64,000 nucleotides of DNA from Actimicrobium sp047621345 (GTDB lineage Bacteria > Pseudomonadota > Gammaproteobacteria > Burkholderiales > Burkholderiaceae_D), in the NCBI GenBank assembly GCA_047621345.1, contig JBLHLW010000017.1, positions 7,364-71,363 of the forward strand. The letters are read 5' to 3'. Made by a program: the position numbers and the translations under genes. Position 1 is the stretch's first letter. Every line of letters starts with the position of its first letter. Positions 8,178 through 16,787 of this stretch are shown piece after piece. A model generated the notes under the pieces. That model was not told where the DNA came from, did not search any database, and saw only the letters and a list, made by a program, of their open reading frames with translations.

Positions 8178-8504
8178 ATGGAAGTCAGTCACACCATCAT
8201 CAACCTGATCATTTTCGTACTGGCGATTTACGTCGGCTACCACGTGGTCTGGACCGTTACTCCCGCGTTGCATACGCCGCTGATGGCGGTCACGAATGCG
8301 ATCTCGGCTATCATCATCGTCGGCGCCATGCTCGCTGCCGGCCTCACCGAAGGCCGACTCGGCCAGGTCATGGGCACGCTCGCCGTGGCACTGGCGGCGG
8401 TCAATGTGTTCGGCGGTTTTCTGGTGACGCAACGCATGCTGGAAATGTTCAAGAAAAAAGAGCCTAAGGTCGCCAAGGCCCCGGTTGAAGGAAGCAAGCC
8501 ATGA
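8178..8504 (+). CDS. pntAB: NAD(P) transhydrogenase alpha subunit, part 2 (membrane)
   Basis: A 108-residue membrane protein supplying the alpha part of the dII proton channel. Three to four hydrophobic helices are seen: IINLIIFVLAIYVGYHVVW, HTPLMAVTNAISAIIIVGAML, and GTLAVALAAVNVFGGFLVT. A charged tail (FKKKEPKVAKAP) follows. The split of the alpha chain into two polypeptides is usual in many alpha- and betaproteobacteria. The stop overlaps the pntB start by four bases (ATGA), which suggests translational coupling. Confidence 0.95.
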   Translation: MEVSHTIINLIIFVLAIYVGYHVVWTVTPALHTPLMAVTNAISAIIIVGAMLAAGLTEGRLGQVMGTLAVALAAVNVFGGFLVTQRMLEMFKKKEPKVAKAPVEGSKP

Positions 8505-9949
8505 GCATGAACCTCGTCACGTTGCTGTATCTGATCGCTTCGGTCTGTTTCATTCAGGCGCTCAAAGGGTTGTCGCATCCCTCGACTGCGCGGCGCGGCA
8601 ATGCCTTCGGCATGGGCGGCATGGCGCTGGCCATCGTCACCACGATCGCGCTGATCGTCAAACTGAAATCGGAAGCGATGGGCGCACCGCTGGGCTATGG
8701 CCTCGTGATCTTTGGCGTGGTCGTCGGCGGCGGCATCGGTGCCTATCTGGCACGCACTGTCGAAATGACGAAGATGCCGGAACTGGTCGCGGCGATGCAT
8801 TCGCTCATCGGTCTGGCCGCTGTCTGTATCGCCGTGGCTGCCGTGTCGGAGCCGTGGGCCTTCAATATCGCTGCACACGATGTGGCAATCCCGTTCGGCA
8901 ATCGTCTTGAACTGTTCATTGGTACCTTTGTTGGCGCGATCACGTTCTCGGGTTCGGTCATTGCCTTCGGCAAGCTGTCAGGCAAATACAAGTTCCGCCT
9001 GTTCCAGGGTCAGCCGGTCAGTTTCCCGGGTCAGCATTTCCTGAATCTGGCGCTGGCGATTCTGATGGTCGGCTTCGGTCTGATCTTCTGCTTCGCACCG
9101 GGTACCGAACCGGCGTGGATTGCCTTCGTACTGATGGCCATCATCGCCTTCGTGCTGGGTGTGCTGATCATCATCCCGATCGGTGGCGCGGACATGCCGG
9201 TGGTGGTGTCGATGCTCAACAGTTATTCGGGCTGGGCTGCGGCCGGGATCGGTTTCTCGCTGAATAATTCGATGCTGATCATTGCCGGATCACTGGTTGG
9301 TTCGAGCGGCGCGATTCTGTCGTACATCATGTGCAAGGCGATGAACCGCTCGTTCTTCAACGTGATCCTCGGCGGCTTTGGTGGTGATCCTGCCGCTGCG
9401 GCAGCCGTTGGTTCGCAAGCAGCGCGTCCGGTTAAATCCGGCTCGGCTGACGATGCGGCTTTCCTGATGAGTAATGCTGAAACCGTCATCATCGTGCCGG
9501 GTTACGGCCTGGCCGTGGCGCGTGCCCAGCATGCATTGAAAGAGCTGACCGAGAAGTTGACCCACAAGGGCGTCATCGTCAAATACGCGATCCATCCGGT
9601 CGCCGGGCGTATGCCGGGACACATGAACGTGCTGTTGGCCGAAGCCGAAGTGCCGTATGACCAGGTCTTTGAAATGGAAGACATCAACGGCGAATTCGCC
9701 CAAGCCGACGTGGTGCTGGTGCTGGGTGCAAACGACGTGGTCAACCCGGCCGCGAAAGATCCGAAATCATCGATTGCCGGCATGCCGATTCTCGAGGTCT
9801 ACAAGGCCAAGACGGTCATCGTCAACAAGCGGTCGATGGCTTCGGGTTATGCCGGGCTGGACAATGAATTGTTTTACATGGATAAGACGATGATGGTGTT
9901 TGGCGATGCGAAGAAGGTCATCGAAGAGATGGTCAAAGCCGTCGAATAA
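8501..9949 (+). CDS. pntB: NAD(P) transhydrogenase beta subunit
   Basis: PntB carries most of the membrane channel (dII) and the NADP(H)-binding dIII domain of the proton-translocating transhydrogenase. It has 482 residues. The first 270 or so are a run of hydrophobic helices; the C-terminal domain shows VIIVPGYGLAVARAQHAL and the HPVAGRMPGHMNVLLAEA segment that holds NADP(H), then VVLVLGANDVVNPAA. It ends the three-gene operon. Its 3' end converges on ubiH across the second copy of the palindromic repeat, which probably serves as the terminator, as no classical one is seen. Confidence 0.97.
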   Translation: MSMNLVTLLYLIASVCFIQALKGLSHPSTARRGNAFGMGGMALAIVTTIALIVKLKSEAMGAPLGYGLVIFGVVVGGGIGAYLARTVEMTKMPELVAAMHSLIGLAAVCIAVAAVSEPWAFNIAAHDVAIPFGNRLELFIGTFVGAITFSGSVIAFGKLSGKYKFRLFQGQPVSFPGQHFLNLALAILMVGFGLIFCFAPGTEPAWIAFVLMAIIAFVLGVLIIIPIGGADMPVVVSMLNSYSGWAAAGIGFSLNNSMLIIAGSLVGSSGAILSYIMCKAMNRSFFNVILGGFGGDPAAAAAVGSQAARPVKSGSADDAAFLMSNAETVIIVPGYGLAVARAQHALKELTEKLTHKGVIVKYAIHPVAGRMPGHMNVLLAEAEVPYDQVFEMEDINGEFAQADVVLVLGANDVVNPAAKDPKSSIAGMPILEVYKAKTVIVNKRSMASGYAGLDNELFYMDKTMMVFGDAKKVIEEMVKAVE

Positions 9950-9954
9950 ACCCG

Positions 9955-10195
9955 TGCGTGGGCACGCTTTTTTGTGCCCACGCGTGCGTCCCGGTCATGT
10001 CGGTCAATTCGATGGTGCATTCGCGTGGGCACGATGGGGCCGTGCCCACCCTACGTGCTGAATGTTCTACATCATTCGGCCTGTAGGGTGGGCACAGTTT
10101 GTTGTGCCCACGCGTGCGTACCGGCCATGTCGGTCAATTCTGGCGGTTCGGTGGTGCATTCGCGTGGGCACGGTGGGGCCGTGCCGACCCTACGG
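9955..10195. repeat. Palindromic GTAGGGTGGGCAC element, two diverged copies, between pntB and ubiH
   Basis: Two copies of the element described at 683-1091, at about 9955-10053 and 10087-10195, separated by a short spacer. Both keep the paired hairpins (GTGGGCAC/GTGCCCAC) and the central GTCAATTC stretch, but differ from the first array in the arms between hairpins. They again fill a convergent gap. The first copy lacks the left GTAGGGT end. Confidence 0.88.
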
Positions 10196-10218
10196 TGCTT
10201 CGCGAATGCCCTCGGTAT

Positions 10219-11355
10219 TCACCTTTGCCCGTACATCATCTGCTGGGCCAGCATCTTGCGTGCCGGTGCCACGGCATCCATCAGCCCCAGCGACAATCCC
10301 AGCAAGCCTTGCGACAGCGTGCCCTCCGGCGCACTGGCGAAAACACGTGCCATCGCATCCGTGACGCGGATGGTCATGCCGCGATCCAAGCTGCGCTGGG
10401 TGCCAAATGCCGTCAGTGCCGCCGGACTGGGCTCGCTCGCGAGCAATCGCGCCAGCACCATCGCATCGCGCAATCCCAGATTCAAGCCCTGACCGGCGAC
10501 CGGATGCAGCGTCTGCGCGGCATTGCCAATGGCAATCGTGCGCGCGGTCGGTGCGACATGGGCATTCAGACCAAGCGGATAGATAAAGCGCGGCTTGCAA
10601 TCGAGGAAGTGGCCGACCCGTCCGCCAAACAGGTCCGCAAGTTCAGTCAGGAACGCGCTGTCAGTGAGCGTCATCAGGCGGGTTGCGGTGTCGCTCTGCG
10701 CGCACCAGACGACCGCGTAGCCGTCGTCTTGCGGGAGGAGGGCCAGCGGCCCTTCCGAGGTGAATCGTTCGAACGCACGCTGCATCAGTGGCGCGCTGGT
10801 CGTGACGTGCGTGACGATGGCGCTTTGGCCGTAATCGCGATGCAGCGTACGCGCCGGTTGCTGCGCAAACACGCCGCCTTCGGCTTGAATCAGCAAGCCG
10901 GACCGCAGGCTGCTGCCATCATCGAAGGTCAGCGTGACATGGTCGGTGTGTTCTTCTGTGGCACTGACCTGCAACGGCCGGCGCACCGTGATGCCCGCCT
11001 GCGCGGCAGCTGCCGACAGGGCCGACACCAGCGCACCATAGCGCGTGACATAGCCAAGCGCCGGCAAATCGTAATCGGCACGGTCCATCAACGTACGGCC
11101 AAAATGACCGCGTCGCGAGACATGGATTTGGGAGATGGCTTGTGCCGGTACCGGCCAGGCACCGACCTGTTCGAGGATTTGCCGGCTGCCATACGACAGC
11201 GCAATCGAGCGCGGATCGGCAGTCGATTGTGCTGCGGTCTTCGCATCAATGAGCGCGATGCGCGCCGGTGCCGTGCCGCGCTGCACCAGCAAACCAGACA
11301 GCACCAGCCCGACCGGACCGGCACCACAAATGGCGATATCGACGTCGGTCTGCAT
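10219..11355 (-). CDS. ubiH: FAD-dependent ubiquinone-biosynthesis hydroxylase, UbiH-like
   Basis: A 378-residue flavin monooxygenase of the UbiH/UbiF/COQ6 family, expected to hydroxylate the ring of a ubiquinone precursor. The N-terminal dinucleotide motif is VDIAICGAGPVGLVLSGLL. The second FAD motif reads GNAAQTLHPVAGQGLNLGLRD; Asn replaces the usual Asp after Gly, as I recall for E. coli UbiH. The start ATG (11355) shares one base with the pepP stop (TGATG), so the gene is coupled to pepP, and pepP-ubiH is a widespread order. Which ring position is attacked cannot be read from sequence. The gene ends just inside the second repeat locus. Confidence 0.88.
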   Translation of the reverse strand: MQTDVDIAICGAGPVGLVLSGLLVQRGTAPARIALIDAKTAAQSTADPRSIALSYGSRQILEQVGAWPVPAQAISQIHVSRRGHFGRTLMDRADYDLPALGYVTRYGALVSALSAAAAQAGITVRRPLQVSATEEHTDHVTLTFDDGSSLRSGLLIQAEGGVFAQQPARTLHRDYGQSAIVTHVTTSAPLMQRAFERFTSEGPLALLPQDDGYAVVWCAQSDTATRLMTLTDSAFLTELADLFGGRVGHFLDCKPRFIYPLGLNAHVAPTARTIAIGNAAQTLHPVAGQGLNLGLRDAMVLARLLASEPSPAALTAFGTQRSLDRGMTIRVTDAMARVFASAPEGTLSQGLLGLSLGLMDAVAPARKMLAQQMMYGQR

Positions 11356-12698
11356 CAGGTGTTGCGCATCGTGGCTTCGATGTCCGCGATGGTTTTTGGC
11401 GCGGCGCTGCTCATGACTTCGGCGCCAGTAGCGGTGACAGCGACATCGTCTTCGATGCGGATGCCGATGTTCCAGTAGTGCTCGGGAATGCCGGGGGCCG
11501 GCCGCACGTAGATGCCGGGTTCGACGGTCAGCGTCATGCCGGGATGCAGGATGCGCCAAGGCTTGTCGCCGCCAGTGGCCGCGGTGTCATTGACTTCGCG
11601 GTATTCGCCGACATCGTGCACGTCCATGCCTAGCCAGTGGCCGGTACGGTGCATGTAGAAATGGCGGTAGTCGCCATTGGTGATGACGTCGTCGAGCGTG
11701 CCGACCTTGTTGGCATCGAGCAGGCCGGTATCGAGCATGCCCTGCGACAGGATGCGCACGGCGGCGTCGTGGCCATCCATGAAACGCTTGCCGGGTTGGG
11801 TCTCTGCAATGGCAGCGTGTTGGGCGGCCAGAACCAGCTCGTACAGTGTGGCTTGTGCTGGCGAGAAGCGCCCGTTGACCGGGAAAGTGCGCGTGATGTC
11901 GGAGGCATAGCCATCGAGTTCGCAACCGGCATCGATGAGCACCAGATCGCCATCTTGCAAGATCGTGGCGCCGGCGCGGTAGTGCAGCACGCAGGCATTG
12001 GCACCGGTGGCGACAATGGAGGTGTAGGCCGGGAAGTCGGAGCCGTGGCGGCGGAATTCGTGCAGTAGCTCGGCATCGATCTGGTACTCGTGCAGTCCGG
12101 GTTTGGCCATGCGCATCGCCCGTGCGTGGGCTCCGGCGGAGACCGTCGCGGCGCGGCGCATGATGGCCAGTTCGGAGTCATCCTTGATTAATCGCATTTC
12201 GTTGAGCAGGCCACTGACATCATGGGCAGAGGACGGTGCGGCGATGCCAGCGCGCGACTGGGTACGGACTTTTTTCAGCCAGCCCTGCACTTGAGCATCG
12301 AGCGCGCTGTTGCTGCCCAGCGCGTAGAACAGGGCCGGTTGGTCGGCCAGCAGTTTGGGCAGGATGGCGTCGAGTGCATCAATAGGGAAGGCGGCATCGA
12401 AACCGAATGCTTCACGGGCACTCTCGGGACCGTGACGAAAACCTTCCCATATTTCGCGTTCAGTATTTTTTTCGCGGCAGAACAGGATGGACTGGTTCTT
12501 CTTGCCGGCAACCAGCACGATGACGGCTTCCGGCTCCACGAAGCCGGATAAATAGTAAAACGTGCTGTCATGCCGGTACGGATATTCGGCATCGCTGTTG
12601 CGGTGCACTTCCGGTGCAGTCGGGATGATGGCTACGCCGCCTCCGCGCGCCTGCATTTGTGCGATCAGGCTGGCGCGACGGGTGGCGTAGGAACTCAT
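11355..12698 (-). CDS. pepP: Xaa-Pro aminopeptidase
   Basis: PepP removes N-terminal residues that precede proline; it is a cytoplasmic dimanganese 'pita-bread' enzyme. Length 447 residues. The five metal ligands are visible in order: two Asp in LIDAGCELDGYASDITRTFPV, His in MHRTGHWLGMDVHD, Glu in LTVEPGIYV, Glu in GIRIEDDVAVT. The N-terminal half is the creatinase-like domain. Its start overlaps the murU stop by four bases (ATGA) and its stop overlaps ubiH by one, so amgK-murU-pepP-ubiH form a tightly packed unit. Confidence 0.95.
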   Translation of the reverse strand: MSSYATRRASLIAQMQARGGGVAIIPTAPEVHRNSDAEYPYRHDSTFYYLSGFVEPEAVIVLVAGKKNQSILFCREKNTEREIWEGFRHGPESAREAFGFDAAFPIDALDAILPKLLADQPALFYALGSNSALDAQVQGWLKKVRTQSRAGIAAPSSAHDVSGLLNEMRLIKDDSELAIMRRAATVSAGAHARAMRMAKPGLHEYQIDAELLHEFRRHGSDFPAYTSIVATGANACVLHYRAGATILQDGDLVLIDAGCELDGYASDITRTFPVNGRFSPAQATLYELVLAAQHAAIAETQPGKRFMDGHDAAVRILSQGMLDTGLLDANKVGTLDDVITNGDYRHFYMHRTGHWLGMDVHDVGEYREVNDTAATGGDKPWRILHPGMTLTVEPGIYVRPAPGIPEHYWNIGIRIEDDVAVTATGAEVMSSAAPKTIADIEATMRNT

Positions 12699-13414
12699 GG
12701 TCGTTTGCTTTCAGTGAGAGGACGGTTCAATTGGGTCAGACGCTCGGGGGTGCCGACGTCCATCCAGTCGCCACGATACACCTCTCCGCCGATTTGTCCT
12801 CGGGCAGCAAAATCGCGCAGCAACGGCGCCAGCTTGGCGGTTGTCCCGGGGGGGGTCGTAGCGAATAGTTCCGGCCGGTAGACCCCAATACCAGAGAATG
12901 TATACCGTGGCGTGCCGTCGTTATTGACCGCAAACGTGGTCAGCCCGAAGTCCCCTTCGGGCACGTGCGGCGGATTTTTTACCAGATAGATCCAGCCGAT
13001 ATCACGCTGGTCGGGCGGGTACGGATTGCCCCACATATCGGCCTCGACCAGCGCCGACTTGACTTGCTCGAAATCGAAATGCGGACAGTAGATGTCGCCA
13101 TTGACGACCACGAACGGTGCATCGCCCAGCAGCGGCAGCGCTTGTGCGATACCGCCGGCGGTGTCGAGCGCGGTGGCTTCTGCCGAATACTGCAGGGTCG
13201 CGCCGAACTGGCTGCCGTCGCCGAGCGTGTCGACCAGTTGCTGGCCGAGATGGGCGTGGTTGATGACGATGTCAGTGATGCCGGCACGCACCAGGTTCAG
13301 GATGTGCCAGACAATGAGCGGGCGACCGCGGACCTTGAGCAGCGGTTTGGGACAGGTGTCGGTGAGCGGACGCATCCGCTCGCCGCGCCCGGCGGCGAGA
13401 ATCATGGCTTTCAT
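12695..13414 (-). CDS. murU: N-acetylmuramate-1-phosphate uridylyltransferase
   Basis: MurU makes UDP-MurNAc from MurNAc-1-phosphate in the peptidoglycan recycling path that bypasses early synthesis and fosfomycin inhibition. The 239-residue protein has the nucleotidyltransferase signature LAAGRGERMRPLTDTCPKPLL at residues 6-26 and the VVNGDIYCP metal-site segment. The ATG at 13414 begins MKAMILAAG; the longer open frame to 13486 is upstream sequence. It lies 28 bases after amgK, the kinase that makes its substrate, which fixes the assignment among similar sugar nucleotidyltransferases. Confidence 0.92.
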   Translation of the reverse strand: MKAMILAAGRGERMRPLTDTCPKPLLKVRGRPLIVWHILNLVRAGITDIVINHAHLGQQLVDTLGDGSQFGATLQYSAEATALDTAGGIAQALPLLGDAPFVVVNGDIYCPHFDFEQVKSALVEADMWGNPYPPDQRDIGWIYLVKNPPHVPEGDFGLTTFAVNNDGTPRYTFSGIGVYRPELFATTPPGTTAKLAPLLRDFAARGQIGGEVYRGDWMDVGTPERLTQLNRPLTESKRP

Positions 13415-13442
13415 GCAGCAGGCTTTCGGTAAGAGGTAAAGA

Positions 13443-14453
13443 TCAGAATGTGTAACCGACCGACGGGGCTTTATCCTCGAGTTCATCGAGCAGCACGATC
13501 AGTGGTGCCAGCACCTTGTAGCGACCGGCGACCTTGCGGGTATAGCGCAGTACCAGCGGCAAGTCTTTCAGGTAGGCATCCTTGCCATCGCGGTGATACA
13601 GGCGGGCGAAAATGCCGAGTACTTTGAGGTGGCGCTGCAATCCCATGAATTCAAAGTCACGGTAGAACGCATCGATGTCGGGATTGACCGGCAGGCCGGC
13701 GCGCTTGGCGCGCTCCCAGTAGCGGATAGCCCAGTCCAGCACTTGCTCTTCGTCCCACTCGATGTAGGCGTCGCGCAGCAGTGATACCAGATCGTAGGTA
13801 ATCGGACCGTATACCGCATCCTGAAAATCGAGGATGCCCGGATTGCCAGTCGGAAGTACCATCAGATTGCGTGCGTGGTAATCGCGGTGCACAGTGACCT
13901 GGGGTTGCGCGAGGTTGTTGGCCAGTAGCGCATCGAAGACGCCATTGAGCGAGGTGCGTTGCGCCTCGCTCAATGTGACGTCGAGGTGTTTGGCGATATA
14001 CCAGTCGGGAAACAGCATTAGTTCGCGCTGCAGTAGCGCGCGGTCGTAGTCGGGCAGTACGCCGGGCTGGCTGTGCATCTGGATCTGTACCAGCGCATCG
14101 ATGGCATCGAGGTACAGCGCGGGTGCCGTGTCGGCACTAAGTTGCTGCAAATAGGTGATCGCACCGAGGTCACTCAGCAGTAAAAATCCTTGCGTAACAT
14201 CCTGTGCCAGCACCGTTGGAACGGAGACGCCGGTGGCGCCCAACAGCGCAGCAATGGCGATGAAAGGCTGCACATCTTCCTGCGGTGGCGGCGCATCCAT
14301 CACGATCGCGGTGCTGCCGTCGCCGAGATCGACGCGAAAATAACGGCGGAAACTGGCATCGGCGGACGCTGCGCGCAGGCTGTCGATCTGGATGTCGGCA
14401 GGCAGACTGGCGAGCCAGAGTTTTAAATTGGTCAAACGGAGATCAGTTGGCAT
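13443..14453 (-). CDS. amgK: N-acetylmuramate/N-acetylglucosamine anomeric kinase
   Basis: AmgK phosphorylates the anomeric carbon of MurNAc (and GlcNAc) during cell-wall recycling. It belongs to the aminoglycoside-phosphotransferase fold. At 336 residues it has the catalytic loop HRDYHARNLM and the metal-binding ILDFQDAVYGP, plus an N-terminal lobe DASFRRYFRVDLGDGSTAIVMDAPP. It is first in amgK-murU-pepP-ubiH and divergent from lptD, an arrangement seen in pseudomonads and betaproteobacteria. The shared 111-base gap should hold both promoters. Confidence 0.92.
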   Translation of the reverse strand: MPTDLRLTNLKLWLASLPADIQIDSLRAASADASFRRYFRVDLGDGSTAIVMDAPPPQEDVQPFIAIAALLGATGVSVPTVLAQDVTQGFLLLSDLGAITYLQQLSADTAPALYLDAIDALVQIQMHSQPGVLPDYDRALLQRELMLFPDWYIAKHLDVTLSEAQRTSLNGVFDALLANNLAQPQVTVHRDYHARNLMVLPTGNPGILDFQDAVYGPITYDLVSLLRDAYIEWDEEQVLDWAIRYWERAKRAGLPVNPDIDAFYRDFEFMGLQRHLKVLGIFARLYHRDGKDAYLKDLPLVLRYTRKVAGRYKVLAPLIVLLDELEDKAPSVGYTF

Positions 14454-14564
14454 AAGTAAAGGCAGGAGACGGTCCGGGGTTTCCGGTCGGGAGGGAATGA
14501 GTTCCCCTATAATAAGTGATTCAATTTAAAAAATCGCCTGCCACGGTGGTCACTCCCCAATTTC

Positions 14565-16787
14565 ATGATCCGGTTCCCTGTCCTGTCCCCGACGCAGCGC
14601 CTGCTTCGCATCCTGACCGCTGTGGTCGCCACGGCAGCATTGCCAAATTACGTGCTGGCCCAGAGTGCGCCCAAGCCTGCGAGTCAGGGTGATCGTGAGG
14701 CACCGGCGGAAATTAGCGCTGAAAGCATGACCGGTCGGCCTGATCGTGAACTCGACCTGCGCAACAAGGTCGAGATCGTGCGCGGCGTCACGACAATCAA
14801 TTCCGACAAGGCTCAGTACCATGTCGTTGAAGATGAAGTCGAAGCTACCGGTAATGTCCGCATGCAGCGCGTCGATGATGTCTATACCGGCGACAAGCTC
14901 AAGCTCAACATGGACGCCGGTGTTGGCTACGTGACCAATCCGACTTACCGCCTTGAGCGCACCAAGGGACAGGGCACGGGCAAACGGATCGACTTCCTCT
15001 CCGAAACGGAAGCCACCGTTGTCGATGGCACCTACAGCACGTGCGAGGGACCGAATCCGGACTGGTATTTGCGTTCCGGCACGCTCAACCTTGACACCGC
15101 ACGCGATATTGGTCTGGCTCGCAACAGCGTGGTGTATTTCAAGGGCGTGCCTATCCTCGGCGCGCCGGCCATGTCGTTCCCGCTGTCGGATGCGCGCAAG
15201 TCGGGCGTGTTGCCACCGACCATAGGCGCCACCAATCGTGGTGGTCTCGAGGTGATGGTGCCGTACTACTTCAACATTGCGCCGAATCGTGACCTGACCG
15301 TTTATCCGAATATCATCGCGCAGCGCGGCTTGCAACTGGGTGCCGTGGCGCGTTACCTCGATCCGGTGTATTCCGGTGAAACCAAGCTCGAAGGTTTGCT
15401 CAAGGATAAACTGACCGGGACCGACCGCTGGTCCGTGTCGTCCATTCATGCGCAATCGCTGCGACCGGGCCTGACGCTGAACTGGAATATCAATGCAGCG
15501 TCCGATGACAATTATCCGAGCGATTTTTCACGCAGTCTGACCACGGTGTCGCAGCGCCTGCTGTTGCGCGACCTGAGTCTCAGTTATGGCCAACCGTACT
15601 GGAACCTCACCGCGCGCGCCAGCAATTATCAGGTATTGCAAGATCCGTTGGCACCAATTGCGCGGCCTTACGACCGCTTGCCGCAGATCACGTTCAGTTC
15701 GGCGCGCCCCGACGTGGCCGGATTCGATCTGGCGGTTGATTCGGATCTGACGCGTTTTGCGCATCCGACGCTGCAGCAGGGTGACCGCTTTTTCGTCGCG
15801 CCAAAAATATCGTATCCGATCATCGAGCCGGGCTTTTTCATTACGCCAAAACTGTCGTTTCATGCGACGCGTTACCAGCTTGCCGATAACGGGGGCGGCG
15901 TCGGGACTGGCGTTGGATCTGGCGTCAATACTGGGCCGCAGCGGTCCATTCCGACTGCCTCACTCGACAGCGGCATGGTATTCGAACGCGATGCCCGATT
16001 CTTTGGCCGTGATATGACGCAGACACTGGAGCCGCGTCTGTTCTATGTCTATACGCCATACCGCGACCAGTCGATGCTGCCCAATTTCGACAGTGGGCTG
16101 GCCGACCTGAGTTTTACCCAGTTGTTCAGCGAAAACCGCTTTGTCGGTAATGACCGTATTGGCGATGCCAACCAGGTCACCGCGGCGGTGACTACGCGCT
16201 TTCTTGAAGAGTCGGGCGCAGAGCGGGCACGCATTGCCCTTGGTCAGCGCTATTATTTTTCGGACCAGCGCGTCGCGCTCGGCACCGTGCCCAATGAGAC
16301 CCGGTCAGATTTGCTGCTGTCGGCCAACGGTCGCCTGAGCCAGTCGTTCTCGGCCGAAACCAACCTGCAATACAGCCAGACCCAGCATGTGCTCAACCGT
16401 GCCAATGCAGGTGTCAAGTACCAGCCGGGTCCAATGAAAGTGCTCAACCTGGCCTACCGTCAGGACTTGCCGAATAATCTCGAAAAGTCCTTTGATGCTT
16501 CGGCACAGTGGCCATTTGCCAGTCGCTGGTATGGTGTCGGGCGGATCAATTATTCGCTAACAACCAGCAAGGTCGCCGAAGGCTTGCTCGGGGTCGAATA
16601 CAAGGCCGACTGTTGGGTGTTTCGCGTTGTTGCGCAGCGCACGCCGACAGCGACATCGCAAGCAACGTCGGCATTATTTTTCCAGCTTGAATTAAACGGA
16701 TTGTCCAAACTCGGGTCGAACCCGCTGCAAGCCCTGCGCACCAGCGTGCCGGGCTATCAGAACGTCAATCAACCTACCAACCGATAA
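14565..16787 (+). CDS. lptD: LPS-assembly protein LptD
   Basis: LptD is the outer-membrane beta-barrel that, with LptE, inserts lipopolysaccharide into the outer leaflet. Length is 740 residues. A signal peptide (LLRILTAVVATAALPNYVLAQ) precedes the periplasmic OstA/LptA-like domain (ISAESMTGRPDRELDLRNKVEIVRG) and then a long barrel rich in alternating aromatic strands. Conserved cysteines are seen in TCEGPNPDWYLR and KADCWVFRVVAQ. It starts the lptD-surA-pdxA-rsmA operon; its stop and the surA start share one base (TAATG). The same order occurs in E. coli and Pseudomonas. Confidence 0.96.
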   Translation: MIRFPVLSPTQRLLRILTAVVATAALPNYVLAQSAPKPASQGDREAPAEISAESMTGRPDRELDLRNKVEIVRGVTTINSDKAQYHVVEDEVEATGNVRMQRVDDVYTGDKLKLNMDAGVGYVTNPTYRLERTKGQGTGKRIDFLSETEATVVDGTYSTCEGPNPDWYLRSGTLNLDTARDIGLARNSVVYFKGVPILGAPAMSFPLSDARKSGVLPPTIGATNRGGLEVMVPYYFNIAPNRDLTVYPNIIAQRGLQLGAVARYLDPVYSGETKLEGLLKDKLTGTDRWSVSSIHAQSLRPGLTLNWNINAASDDNYPSDFSRSLTTVSQRLLLRDLSLSYGQPYWNLTARASNYQVLQDPLAPIARPYDRLPQITFSSARPDVAGFDLAVDSDLTRFAHPTLQQGDRFFVAPKISYPIIEPGFFITPKLSFHATRYQLADNGGGVGTGVGSGVNTGPQRSIPTASLDSGMVFERDARFFGRDMTQTLEPRLFYVYTPYRDQSMLPNFDSGLADLSFTQLFSENRFVGNDRIGDANQVTAAVTTRFLEESGAERARIALGQRYYFSDQRVALGTVPNETRSDLLLSANGRLSQSFSAETNLQYSQTQHVLNRANAGVKYQPGPMKVLNLAYRQDLPNNLEKSFDASAQWPFASRWYGVGRINYSLTTSKVAEGLLGVEYKADCWVFRVVAQRTPTATSQATSALFFQLELNGLSKLGSNPLQALRTSVPGYQNVNQPTNR

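Noticed and set aside
10099..11478. 459-residue plus-strand open frame over ubiH
   Set aside because: It is antisense to a gene with full family motifs, is rich in Arg/Gln/His as expected of a GC-rich shadow frame, and begins in the repeat.
14550..15455. 301-residue minus-strand open frame over lptD
   Set aside because: Shadow of lptD, low-information composition, no start context.
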